Shown here piece by piece: positions 44,086-52,233 of a DNA stretch of 64,000 nucleotides. The stretch lies in contig CAJUKS010000002.1 in the NCBI GenBank assembly GCA_910587405.1, positions 17,545 to 81,544 on the forward strand, in the 5' to 3' direction. A model generated the notes under the pieces. It was not told the origin of the DNA. It searched no databases and saw only the letters and a program-made list of their open reading frames with translations. Numbering within the stretch: position 1 is the first letter of the stretch; every line of letters starts with the position of its first letter. Source of the stretch: an uncultured Alphaproteobacteria bacterium. Lineage in GTDB: Bacteria; Pseudomonadota; Alphaproteobacteria; RF32; CAG-239. A program made the position numbers and the translations under genes.

Positions 44086-44745
44086 ATGATTATCACGATT
44101 GACGGGCCTGCCGCCGCAGGCAAAGGAACTCTGGCCGCCACCCTGGCCGAAAAATATCGTTTGGCTTACTTCGATACCGGTATGGTTTATCGCGCGGTCG
44201 GACTGGAAATGGTACTGCAGGCACTTGACGTCCGCGATCAGGATTCGGCTGCCCGAATCGCTTCGGAAATGACTTTTGTCAAAATGATGGAACTTTCCCG
44301 CCATCCCGATTTTCGCACGGACATCGGCGGACAGGCGGCTTCGATCGTTTCTGCTCATCCGGCGGTACGCAGCGCTCTTCTCAAAATGCAGCAGGATTTT
44401 TCGCATAATCCGACTTTTGCCGACGGGACTCCGGCCAACGGTGCCGTGTATGACGGGCGTGATACCGGGACGGTGGTTTGTCCCGATGCCGATATTAAAT
44501 TTTTTATAACCGCCGGCCCCGAAGTGCGGGCAAAACGTCGATATGACGAGTTTGTACAAAAAGGAATCGCCACCGATTTTGAAAAAGTGCTGGCCGATAT
44601 GATTGCCCGCGACAAACGCGACTCCGAACGGGCGACCGCGCCGCTGAAAGCGGCTGACGACGCCGTTATTCTCGACACCTCGACACTGACGGCCGATCAA
44701 GTTGCCGAACGGGCAATCGCTTACATTGATGCCCACCGGCGCTAA
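44086..44745 (+). CDS. cmk: Cytidylate kinase
   Basis: A 219-residue (d)CMP kinase. P-loop DGPAAAGKGTLAATL (residues 6-20), then LAYFDTGMVYRAVG, VYDGRDTGTVVCPDADIKFF (the substrate and phosphate loop), RAKRRYDE and the lid segment ARDKRDSERATAPL. It makes CDP/dCDP for nucleotide pools. In many bacteria cmk lies directly before rpsA; here a 2.6-kb insert of small unknown genes separates them. A terminator follows. Confidence 0.95.
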   Translation: MIITIDGPAAAGKGTLAATLAEKYRLAYFDTGMVYRAVGLEMVLQALDVRDQDSAARIASEMTFVKMMELSRHPDFRTDIGGQAASIVSAHPAVRSALLKMQQDFSHNPTFADGTPANGAVYDGRDTGTVVCPDADIKFFITAGPEVRAKRRYDEFVQKGIATDFEKVLADMIARDKRDSERATAPLKAADDAVILDTSTLTADQVAERAIAYIDAHRR

Positions 44746-44764
44746 AACGGATTGCCGTATTTTC

Positions 44765-44795
44765 AACCGGGACGAATCGGTCCCGGTTTTGTTTT
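44765..44795 (+). terminator. Terminator after cmk
   Basis: AACCGGGAC, loop GAATCG, GTCCCGGTT, then a T-rich tail. Confidence 0.85.
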
Positions 44796-44898
44796 GTCAG
44801 GACAAAATTTTTGCTTGCATTTTTCGGCCTCTTTTTCTAAAATTGACAAACTTTCCGATTATTCTCTTTTATAATTCTAAACAAAAAAATCTACATCT

Positions 44899-45276
44899 AT
44901 GGAAAATTTTAAGTGGAAGCATCTTTTCGTCGGCGTTCCGGTATTTTTGGCAATCGCCGTTCCGCAGTCTATCTGCTTCGCGCTGGGTATCGTCTTCATC
45001 CTCGGCCCTCTTTTCCTCGCCCTGTCTCTCTGGTACAGCAAAACATGGACGGAAGGAATCTTCTTTAGTGTCCTTCTGACTGCTTATCTGGGAGGTATCT
45101 TCTGGTGTTTGGGATGGCCGGCAACCTTTATCGACACTCTTCCCGACGGATGGCTGTGGCAGACACTTTACGGTTTTGTTACCGCAATCGTGCTTTTCGT
45201 CCTTCTCTCCGTTTACGGCGTATTAAGCGATTCGATAATGGAGCGGAGACTCAGAAACAGGTGCAATCGGCCGTAG
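44899..45276 (+). CDS. Small polytopic membrane protein, cassette copy 1
   Basis: A 125-residue membrane protein with about three to four hydrophobic segments (for example VPVFLAIAVPQSICFALGIV and FVTAIVLFVLLSVYGVL) and a conserved middle GGIFWCLGWPATFIDTLPDG. A paralogue follows at 45464 with CGWPASLIGFLPDGWLWQ. No family was recognised. There is no Shine-Dalgarno; the leader is A-rich (AAAAAAATCTACATCTATG) and nearly identical in the second copy. Confidence 0.7.
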   Translation: MENFKWKHLFVGVPVFLAIAVPQSICFALGIVFILGPLFLALSLWYSKTWTEGIFFSVLLTAYLGGIFWCLGWPATFIDTLPDGWLWQTLYGFVTAIVLFVLLSVYGVLSDSIMERRLRNRCNRP

Positions 45277-45303
45277 GTTGTCGCTTCGCCAATTAAATTT
45301 CCC

Positions 45304-45331
45304 AAACGCATCCGGATCCGGATGCGTTTTT
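45304..45331 (+). terminator. Terminator of cassette copy 1
   Basis: Perfect palindrome AAACGCATCCGGATCCGGATGCGTTT followed by T's. The arm AACGCATCC recurs in copy 2. Confidence 0.8.
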
Positions 45332-45463
45332 TTATGCTTTTTTTTACAGCAAATTATCGGTTAAAAAAAGAATTTCACTTGCAATTTCCGATAACTTTTT
45401 CTATAATAGACAAAATTATCGATTATTTTTCTTTATAATTCTAAACCAAAAAAATCTACATCT

Positions 45464-45835
45464 ATGAAAAGCTTTAAATTAAGGCGCCTTCCGACGGCGA
45501 TTTTGTCGTTTGCGGCGGTCACCGTTCCGCAGTTTATCGGTACCGTGATCGGTGTTATGTTTCTGCTGGTGCCTATGTTCACTCTCTCATTTAATTGCAG
45601 AACCGAGAGAGAAAACACGGTTGCTTCGCTTCTTCTGTATATTTACCTCGGAGCGGCTCTGTGGTGTTGCGGCTGGCCGGCAAGTCTCATCGGCTTTCTT
45701 CCCGACGGATGGTTATGGCAGATACTCTACGGTTTTATTACGGTCGTCTTGCTTTTTGTTTTTCTCTCCTTGCACAGCCTGTTGTGCGATTCGATCGCAA
45801 AGCTGAGAGGAAAAAACAAATACAGCCGGTCATAG
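45464..45835 (+). CDS. Small polytopic membrane protein, cassette copy 2
   Basis: A 123-residue membrane protein, paralogue of 44899-45276: shared FxxAIxVPQ(S/F)I, LGxxxWCxGWPAxxI, LPDGWLWQxLYGF, VLLFVxLSxxxxLxDSIxxxR. Divergence in protein is clear, so the duplication is not recent, yet the leader (TATAATTCTAAAC...CATCTATG) and terminator arm are retained. Function unknown; a small membrane stress or immunity protein is one possibility, but nothing shows it. Confidence 0.7.
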   Translation: MKSFKLRRLPTAILSFAAVTVPQFIGTVIGVMFLLVPMFTLSFNCRTERENTVASLLLYIYLGAALWCCGWPASLIGFLPDGWLWQILYGFITVVLLFVFLSLHSLLCDSIAKLRGKNKYSRS

Positions 45836-45863
45836 ACTGTTTTACCGACAATCGAATTTCAAA

Positions 45864-45896
45864 AAAACGCATCCCGAACAGGATGCGTTTTTTTTG
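45864..45896 (+). terminator. Terminator of cassette copy 2
   Basis: AAACGCATCC, loop CGAACA, GGATGCGTTTTTTTT. Confidence 0.85.
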
Positions 45897-45921
45897 CAGC
45901 GTTTTCCGGCGGCAGCCGAAA

Positions 45922-45958
45922 ACAAAAAGAGGTTCCGAACAACGGAACCTCTTTTTGT
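45922..45958 (-). terminator. Terminator after the unknown 378-residue gene
   Basis: A 16-bp perfect inverted repeat (ACAAAAAGAGGTTCCG and its complement) around a 5-nt loop, symmetrical, so it may stop transcription from both sides. Confidence 0.85.
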
Positions 45959-45978
45959 CTTAAGTTTGAAGATGAAAA

Positions 45979-47115
45979 CTACTTCTTCTCGCGATACAAC
46001 TTGATCAGGTTGTCCTTGCCGTAGCCGAGCAACATCAGGATGTCTTCCTTGTAAAGCTTGCCGCCCTGATTGATGTACTGAGTGCAAAGCTTGTCGTCAG
46101 CCAGCACAAACGACCATTCGTAACCGGAGCATCTGTTGCGATCGAGCTTTTCCGGTTCGCGATCGGTCAACACCCAGTTCCACAGATTCGAACAGCTCTT
46201 TTTGTAGCCGTCGGGGAAGAGAGATTCGACCTTTTCGGCACCGAACGTTTCCATCAGCATGCTGAAGTTTTGCGGGAAGCAGAAGTCCAGCTGGACGCTT
46301 TCTTCCGGCAGAATTCCGTTGAACAGCATGTTGCGTTCGATCTCGGGACTGGCACAGCCGACCGTTTTGACGACGCTCACGAGGGTCTTCTTTTCCTTGA
46401 GGAACAGAGTCGTCTGAAGCGTCTTGACCGTCAGCTGGTTCTCGGTGTTCTTCAGGAATTCGGCGATACCGATTTCCGACGCATGGTCCATCACTTCCGC
46501 CAGCAGATCGTAATCGGTGTTTTTCTCGCTCGCGCACTTGTCGTAGGCGATGTTCAGAGCGTAACCGTCGGTCAGATACTCGATCAGTTCCGGAGAAGCG
46601 TCTGCCCCAAAAGAATGGGAGACGGCTTCGACGAACTGGCCGGCCAGAAACTCCATGATCTCGGGTGAATTCTCCCATGAGTTGTCGCTCAGTTCGCCAT
46701 AATAGTGGAACAGACCGTCAGCCATAGCCATCCGACGTTGTTCGGGCGTTATCGCGGCGAAAATATTTCTGACCGCTTCCTCGCCGCTGCCGCGGAAATG
46801 CTTATCCGTGAACAGGTGGTATACCCGCTCGAAACCCAGCGCCGTCACGATCGTCGTCTGATTTTCGAGACTTTCGCGCGAAAGGTCCTTGGGCTCGTTG
46901 AGGAACAACTGAACCGCCTTTTCAAACGACGCGAAGTCGATCTTGCCGCGAAGGTCGATCACGCTCAGCAAATCGCTGGTAGAAAGACGTTTGAGGTCAT
47001 CGATCAGCGCTTCGACACCGCTATGCCCCATTCCGACTTTAACCGAATTTACATAGTTTCTGACTTTGTCGGAATACAAAAACCTGAGCACTGCAATTAA
47101 ATTTGTCTTTTTCAT
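45979..47115 (-). CDS. Unknown 378-residue helical protein
   Basis: A soluble, mostly helical protein without a signal peptide or membrane segment. It has an even spread of Leu/Glu/Lys, about seven Cys and no recognisable motif; the text recalls helical repeat proteins (for example LIDDLKRLSTSDLLSVIDLR, then LGFERVYHLF and GAEKVESLF). Codon use and the lack of a Shine-Dalgarno before ATG (TTAAGATGAAAAAG) set it apart from the T4SS and pilus genes. A good promoter lies 50-78 bp upstream. It could be a bacterial HEAT-like scaffold, but this is a guess. Confidence 0.65.
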   Translation of the reverse strand: MKKTNLIAVLRFLYSDKVRNYVNSVKVGMGHSGVEALIDDLKRLSTSDLLSVIDLRGKIDFASFEKAVQLFLNEPKDLSRESLENQTTIVTALGFERVYHLFTDKHFRGSGEEAVRNIFAAITPEQRRMAMADGLFHYYGELSDNSWENSPEIMEFLAGQFVEAVSHSFGADASPELIEYLTDGYALNIAYDKCASEKNTDYDLLAEVMDHASEIGIAEFLKNTENQLTVKTLQTTLFLKEKKTLVSVVKTVGCASPEIERNMLFNGILPEESVQLDFCFPQNFSMLMETFGAEKVESLFPDGYKKSCSNLWNWVLTDREPEKLDRNRCSGYEWSFVLADDKLCTQYINQGGKLYKEDILMLLGYGKDNLIKLYREKK

Positions 47116-47164
47116 CTTAAAAAGTATTAAATGAATAATAAATAAAAAATCTGTTTACTAGACA

Positions 47165-47193
47165 AAAATACACAAAATTTTCCACAAAGTCAA
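47165..47193 (-). promoter_or_regulatory. Promoter of the unknown 378-residue gene
   Basis: Minus strand: TTGACT (47193-47188), 17-bp spacer, TATTTT (47170-47165). Confidence 0.5.
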
Positions 47194-47244
47194 CCAGTAA
47201 AAAAAATTAATTGAAAAAAGTTGGTCAAAGGCAGATGAAAATGC

Positions 47245-47272
47245 TTGAAAAATAAATCGTTAAGTATATAAA
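47245..47272 (+). promoter_or_regulatory. Promoter of rpsA
   Basis: TTGAAA, 16-bp spacer, TATAAA (47267-47272). The leader to the ATG at 47376 is about 95 nt. Confidence 0.45.
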
Positions 47273-47375
47273 TGAGCTGACTTTGATGCGCAGGGTACGC
47301 TGCGCTCAATTTATCAATTGCGTACAAGTCCGCCCGGCCGCTGCCGGGAATGGCATTTTGAATTGTTTTTACTTT

Positions 47376-49058
47376 ATGAATACAGCAGAAATTCAAATTC
47401 CCGAAACCAACGAAGTTTTTGCCGACCTGCTTAACGAACAGTTCGGTGACAACGGCCTGATCGGCTCGGTTGTTAAAGGAACCATCATTAAAATTAACCC
47501 CGATTTCGTTACCGTTGACGTCGGCCTCAAATCCGAAGGCCGTATCCCGGTTCGCGAATTCGGCCAGAATCCGGAACTGAAAATCGGCGACGTCGTCGAA
47601 GTTTATGTTGACCGTTACGAAGACCGCGACGGCAATATCGTTCTCTCGCGCGAAAAGGCTCGCCGCGAAGAAGTATGGCAGGATCTGGAAAAAGCCATGA
47701 ACGCCAACGAAAGAATCAACGGCGTTATCTTCGGCCGCGTCAAAGGCGGCTTTACCGTAGACCTCAACGGCGCTATTGCCTTCTTGCCGGGTTCTCAGAT
47801 CGACATTCGTCCGATCCGCGACATCACCCCGCTGATGGGCATTTCGCAGCCGTTCCAGATTTTGAAAATGGACAAGGTCAGAGGTAATATCGTCGTTTCT
47901 CGCCGCGTTGTTCTGGAAGAAACCAGAGCCGAATCGAGAGCCGAACTGATTGACGCGATCAAAGAAGGCTCGGTTCTGGACGGCGTTGTCAAAAACATTA
48001 CCGATTACGGTGCGTTTATCGACCTCGGCGGCGTTGACGGCTTGCTGCACGTTACCGACATTTCGTGGAAACGTATCAATCATCCGGCAGAAGTTCTGTC
48101 GGTCGGCCAGACCGTTAAGGTTCAGGTTATCAAATTTAACGAAGACAACCAGAGAATCAGCCTCGGCATGAAACAACTGGAAAGCGATCCGTGGCAGAAC
48201 GTCGAAGAAAGATTTAAGGTCGGCGATGTCTACAAAGGCAAAGTAACCAACATTACCGATTACGGCGCATTTGTCGAACTCGAAGACGGAATCGAAGGTT
48301 TGGTTCACGTTTCCGAAATGAGCTGGACCCGCAAGAACGTTCACCCCGGCAAGATCGTTTCGACCTCGCAGGAAGTTGAAGTCAAAGTTCTGGAAGTTGA
48401 TCCGGAAAAGAGAAGAATCAGCCTCGGCATCAAACAGTGCACCCCCAACCCGTGGGCTGCCTATATTGAAGAACATCCGGTCGGTTCGGTTATCGAAGGC
48501 AAGATCAAAAACATTACCGAATTCGGTTTGTTTGTCGGCTTGAACGACGAAATCGACGGTATGATCCACCTGTCTGACATCGCTTGGGACAAATCGGGCG
48601 AAGAAGCGGTTAAAGATTATGCCAAAGGCCAGGAAATTCAGGCTAAAATCATTGACGTCGACGTTGAAAAAGAACGTATCAGCCTCGGCATCAAACAACT
48701 GACCGAAGACGAAAACGCTACCGCCATGGACGGCTTTAAGAAAGGTGACGTTGTCAAAGCAACCATTACCGCCATTGACGACAAGGGCGTTGACGTCGAT
48801 GTTGACGGTGTTGCCGCCAACATCAAAAGAGCCGATATGTCGAAAGACAAATCGGGTCAGGATCTCAACAACTACAAAGTCGGTGACGTTATCGAAGCCA
48901 AAATTGTAAACGTTGACAAGAAAAAAGGCAAACTCGGTTTGTCGGTTAAAGCCCTTGAAATCGAAGAGGAAAAGAAAGCGCTGGAAGAATATTCCAACAC
49001 CGGTTCTACCGGTTCTGCCCTCGGCGATGCTTTGGGCGAAGCCCTGAAAAAGAAATAA
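47376..49058 (+). CDS. rpsA: 30S ribosomal protein S1
   Basis: A 560-residue ribosomal protein S1 with six S1 (OB-fold) repeats, seen as recurring blocks such as KNITDYGAFIDLGGVDGLLH, TNITDYGAFVELEDGIEGLV and NITEFGLFVGLNDEIDGMI, each followed by a (R/Q)RISLG(M/I)KQ end. Length fits the E. coli type. It binds mRNA and the ribosome for initiation. ATG at 47376 was chosen from the protein start NTAEIQIPETNEVFAD; no Shine-Dalgarno is seen, which is also known for rpsA in Enterobacteria, where the leader structure and S1 itself govern translation. Confidence 0.96.
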   Translation: MNTAEIQIPETNEVFADLLNEQFGDNGLIGSVVKGTIIKINPDFVTVDVGLKSEGRIPVREFGQNPELKIGDVVEVYVDRYEDRDGNIVLSREKARREEVWQDLEKAMNANERINGVIFGRVKGGFTVDLNGAIAFLPGSQIDIRPIRDITPLMGISQPFQILKMDKVRGNIVVSRRVVLEETRAESRAELIDAIKEGSVLDGVVKNITDYGAFIDLGGVDGLLHVTDISWKRINHPAEVLSVGQTVKVQVIKFNEDNQRISLGMKQLESDPWQNVEERFKVGDVYKGKVTNITDYGAFVELEDGIEGLVHVSEMSWTRKNVHPGKIVSTSQEVEVKVLEVDPEKRRISLGIKQCTPNPWAAYIEEHPVGSVIEGKIKNITEFGLFVGLNDEIDGMIHLSDIAWDKSGEEAVKDYAKGQEIQAKIIDVDVEKERISLGIKQLTEDENATAMDGFKKGDVVKATITAIDDKGVDVDVDGVAANIKRADMSKDKSGQDLNNYKVGDVIEAKIVNVDKKKGKLGLSVKALEIEEEKKALEEYSNTGSTGSALGDALGEALKKK

Positions 49059-49081
49059 GCTTAATCGCTTTTTACTTGGAA

Positions 49082-49107
49082 AACCGCTCCTTCGGGGCGG
49101 TTTTTTT
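49082..49107 (+). terminator. Terminator after rpsA
   Basis: AACCGCTCC, loop TTCG, GGGCGGTTTTTTT. Confidence 0.9.
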
Positions 49108-49127
49108 ATTACATGCCTTACAGAAAA

Positions 49128-49240
49128 CCCCGAGTTTACTCGGGGCTGAATGCAAAGGTGTCGTTAGACACCGCTCCACGCCAACGAGCGTGGTCAAACC
49201 GTAGGTTTGTAGCTGATTAGAACCCCCAGTTTACTGGGGG
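49128..49240 (+). mobile_element. Hairpin array resembling an IS605/TnpB right end or omega-RNA
   Basis: Five perfect hairpins in 113 bp: CCCCGAG/CTCGGGG (49128-49145), GGTGTC/GACACC (49157-49172), CCACGC/GCGTGG (49176-49193), AAACC/GGTTT (49196-49208) and CCCCCAG/CTGGGGG (49223-49240). First and last share the core AGTTTACT. The layout, and the end GAACCCCC(AG)TTTACTGGGGG after GTAGCTGATTA, resemble the right ends and omega-RNA of IS200/IS605 TnpB elements. No transposase or tnpB is nearby, so it may be a solo end or a non-autonomous palindrome element. Confidence 0.5.
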
Positions 49241-49342
49241 ATATCTATTAGTTTTTTAACCACCGTTCGGAGACTAAACAATAAAATCGGGAAAACAAAG
49301 ACAAACAACCGACTTTTGCCGATTAAGCCGTTGCAAAAAAAG

Positions 49343-49465
49343 GATCATTTTTTTGATACAGGCAAATGGTACAGCAAACAAGACTTAAGATCAAGAAGAT
49401 TTTGAGATTATCAATAGGTTAGCAAGAGGCATGGCAAAGAAGCAAAATGTATCAAAAAAATGATC
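49343..49465. promoter_or_regulatory. 18-bp inverted repeat pair upstream of autotransporter (possible invertible switch)
   Basis: GATCATTTTTTTGATACA at 49343-49360 and its exact complement at 49448-49465 enclose 87 bp, ending 28 bp before the autotransporter ATG. Layout and spacing are those of invertible promoter elements. The 87-bp core has no convincing promoter in either direction, and no invertase gene is in the window. Confidence 0.45.
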
Positions 49466-49493
49466 GTTAATACACAACAAGGGGTAAAAAGTC

Positions 49494-52142
49494 ATGACTG
49501 TAAAAACAGCTTTATATACAATTTTGCCGATTGGAATATTGTCGGTCAACCCGGCAATGGCTTCTGACAACGGCATCACACCTGATTTTTTAAATTCGTT
49601 AACCGCACAAAAAGTATTGTGGTCTGCCGATTCCGGAAATTATCAAATCCAAACGGGTGATAAGGTTTTTTATTACACTTATCATCGGCCGGATACCTAC
49701 AGCGAAACCAACGAGCGTCTTTTTTGGAGTTCTTACGGGGACGATACGGCAATAACCGAAGTCGTATTCAAAGAGTGTGACGACCAGTACAGTGCGATTA
49801 TGTGGTCTCCTTCCGGTAAAGATATAACAGTCGATACGGTACGTGCCGATTTTGTAGGCAACAGTACAATACAGAACAGCCGCTATCACTCATTTGGCGG
49901 GGCTATTGCCAATTCCACCGTCATCAGGGGATCTTCGAATTTATCTCTGACCATCAAGAATATTACCGGCGATTTTATTAACAACTATGTTTATTCGACC
50001 GTCACTAACGGCGGCATCGGCGGTGCCATCGGCAATGCTCCTTTTGAAAGTCTGAATAATGTTAACATCGATAACATCAACGGCAATTTTATCGGAAATT
50101 ATGTTCAGAATACAACCAGCGGCAATAGTTTGGGCGGAGCTCTCGGCAATAATCCGGTAAAAAGTTCTTCATCGGTGATTATCGGAGATATCAGCGGCAA
50201 TTTTATCGGCAATTATGCGTTGAGCGCTTCGGGGACCGCAGCCGGAGGCGCCATTATGAATAATGCTGCCGCTTCGGGATCTTCGGTTGAGATAAAAACA
50301 ATCAGCGGAGATTTTATCGGCAACCATGCTTCAGGAAAAACAGCTTCCGGCGGTGCAATTTTCAATTCCGGTACCAACTCTGTAATAGGCAATATTCTGA
50401 ATTCTTCTTTCTTCGACAATTATGCCTATGCCAACTTGAATGGCGGGACGGCACTCGGCGGCGCCATTTATTCAACGTCAGATATCAACATAACTGCCGA
50501 CGACGGAAAATCGATTTTCAGCGGCAATTATACTCAATCGGGCGCCGACGGTTCCAAAGTTTCGAATGCCGTTTACATAAGAGGCACGACAGCAGTGCCG
50601 TCTACGCTCAGCTTATCCGCCGTCAACGGCGGAGTCATTGCTTTTGATGACGGTATCAACGGCCGGTACTACCATATAAATATTTCCGGGGACGTTTGCG
50701 CGGCGTGCGATGAGGCGCGGATTATTTTTAACCATGAGGTCAATAACGTTATTGATTTTACTCTCAATTCAACCCAAATGGGTTTGGGACATAAGGCTGT
50801 TATTCGAACTTCCGGCAATTATACGGCGTTAAACGCCCCCTATCTCCGACTTAATCTGGATTTGTCTTCTGATAGCGTCGGCAGGCTTGTTATCGGCGGC
50901 AATGTTGTCGGAGAAACAAAATTGATTGTCAATACCCTGAATTATAAGTCTTTTTGGGAAGGAAGCGCGGTTTTTGCCACTGCCGTTAACGATACCGAAA
51001 GGGGAGAAGATTCTTTTGTCGTTTCCCGCGTTATCGGTTCGCCCTATATGTATTCGGTCATCTATGACCCAAATGAGCATACCTGGGCGCTGGTGATGAA
51101 CGGTCAGCCGAATGAAGAACCGAAAGAACCGGAAAAACCTGATGTTCCTGACGTTCCTGATGTTCCGACGCCGGAACTGCCGGATATTCCGCCGGTTAAA
51201 CCGCAGCCGCTGCCGGGCAGCGACCGTCCGGTAGCACCGGAAGTGATCGGTGCCGAATCTCTCCCCGCGGCCGGTTTGGCTCAGACCTCCAACATGATCT
51301 ATAACATCATGCAGAAAGTGTCTTCAAACTATTCACATGAAAATGAAGCCTTCCACAATCTGTGGGCAAACACGGTTTACAATACGCTTCGCATCAAGAC
51401 GCCGACCGATATCGACGCTGACGTCTGGGGTTTAGAGGCCGGCGGTGACTTGCAGCATGATCTCAACAATAAGCTGGGCCTGTTCCTGTCCTACCGCAAA
51501 GGTAACTACGACATGAACGGCGACGGCAAGCATCATTACTCGACCGTCGGATCGGAAATCGATATCGACAGTTATCTCGCCGGTTTGTATTACCGTTATG
51601 ACCGTAACCACTGGTGGACTTTTGCCACCGTATACGGCGGCATTCAGAGAGTTGATCTGAAGACCAAAGACGGCATCAAGTCGGATACCGACGGTACCGA
51701 GTTCGGCGGCAGCGTTGAGTTGGGTTATGACTATAACCTGTCTAAAACTCTGTACCTGACTCCGAGTGTCGGCGCTTTCTATACTCAGGTAGACTATGAC
51801 GACGCCACCGACAGTGCCGGCAAGATTGCGAAGTACAACACCTTGCGTCAGCTGGAGTTGGAAGCCGGGGTTAAACTGACAAAGGCGTTTGTAACGGACG
51901 AAGGCTACGCCAACGTTTATGTCAAACCGAGTGTTGTACAAACGATTACCGACGGCGACGAAGTTCGGATCACCGGTTTGGGCAAAGTCAATACGCTGGA
52001 TGACCAGACGCTGGGCCGGGTTGAACTCGGCGGCCGTTACGGTTTTACCGAACAACTGTCGGCCTACGGTTGGGCCAACCACACCTTCGGCGACGACTAC
52101 AAAGCCTCGACCTTCGGTTTGGGGCTCAGCTACAGCTGGTAA
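49494..52142 (+). CDS. Autotransporter with Pmp-like passenger
   Basis: An 882-residue type V secretion protein. Signal peptide (TALYTILPIGILSVNPAMA). The passenger (about 25-540) contains six or more GGA(I/L)xN blocks (FGGAIANS, IGGAIGNA, LGGALGNN, AGGAIMNN, SGGAIFNS, LGGAIYST) alternating with DFIGNY/NFIGNY (FxxN) blocks, the pair of motifs that marks Chlamydia polymorphic membrane proteins; a beta-helix is expected. A Pro-rich linker (about 545-575) is followed by the beta-barrel (about 620-882) with LGLFLSYRKGNYDMNGDG and the end GLGLSYSW (Trp instead of the usual Phe). AAGGGG precedes the ATG. Likely a surface adhesin, perhaps phase-variable. Confidence 0.88.
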   Translation: MTVKTALYTILPIGILSVNPAMASDNGITPDFLNSLTAQKVLWSADSGNYQIQTGDKVFYYTYHRPDTYSETNERLFWSSYGDDTAITEVVFKECDDQYSAIMWSPSGKDITVDTVRADFVGNSTIQNSRYHSFGGAIANSTVIRGSSNLSLTIKNITGDFINNYVYSTVTNGGIGGAIGNAPFESLNNVNIDNINGNFIGNYVQNTTSGNSLGGALGNNPVKSSSSVIIGDISGNFIGNYALSASGTAAGGAIMNNAAASGSSVEIKTISGDFIGNHASGKTASGGAIFNSGTNSVIGNILNSSFFDNYAYANLNGGTALGGAIYSTSDINITADDGKSIFSGNYTQSGADGSKVSNAVYIRGTTAVPSTLSLSAVNGGVIAFDDGINGRYYHINISGDVCAACDEARIIFNHEVNNVIDFTLNSTQMGLGHKAVIRTSGNYTALNAPYLRLNLDLSSDSVGRLVIGGNVVGETKLIVNTLNYKSFWEGSAVFATAVNDTERGEDSFVVSRVIGSPYMYSVIYDPNEHTWALVMNGQPNEEPKEPEKPDVPDVPDVPTPELPDIPPVKPQPLPGSDRPVAPEVIGAESLPAAGLAQTSNMIYNIMQKVSSNYSHENEAFHNLWANTVYNTLRIKTPTDIDADVWGLEAGGDLQHDLNNKLGLFLSYRKGNYDMNGDGKHHYSTVGSEIDIDSYLAGLYYRYDRNHWWTFATVYGGIQRVDLKTKDGIKSDTDGTEFGGSVELGYDYNLSKTLYLTPSVGAFYTQVDYDDATDSAGKIAKYNTLRQLELEAGVKLTKAFVTDEGYANVYVKPSVVQTITDGDEVRITGLGKVNTLDDQTLGRVELGGRYGFTEQLSAYGWANHTFGDDYKASTFGLGLSYSW

Positions 52143-52180
52143 CCTTTTTACATAAGTTTGCCGGGCGACAAGTTTTTACT

Positions 52181-52209
52181 TGGAAAAGCCCGGCAACTGT
52201 GCTATCATA
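52181..52209 (+). promoter_or_regulatory. Promoter of the 52234 gene, overlapped by a 9-bp inverted repeat
   Basis: TTGGAA, 17-bp spacer, TATCAT (52204-52209). The spacer holds one arm (GCCCGGCAA, 52189-52197) of an inverted repeat with TTGCCGGGC (52159-52167). It may be the weak terminator of the autotransporter gene, an operator, or both. Confidence 0.5.
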
Positions 52210-52233
52210 TAAGGGTATGAACAGGAGCATGGC

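Larger units (their letters stand above)
44838..45895 (+). repeat. Tandem duplication of a complete small-gene unit
   Basis: Unit 1 is about 44838-45331 and unit 2 about 45400-45895. Both have a GACAAA...CGATTATT...TATAATTCTAAAC leader, the same A-rich translation start, a homologous membrane-protein gene and an AACGCATCC/GGATGCGTT terminator. Promoter, gene and terminator were copied together. Confidence 0.65.

Noticed and set aside
47190..48698. Minus-strand open frame of about 500 codons opposite rpsA
   Set aside because: Antisense of the S1 repeats, a well-known artefact.
49409..49437. Reverse-facing promoter (TTGCCA-17-TTGATA) inside the possible invertible segment
   Set aside because: The -10 box matches the consensus at only two positions, so it is not reliable evidence for a switch.
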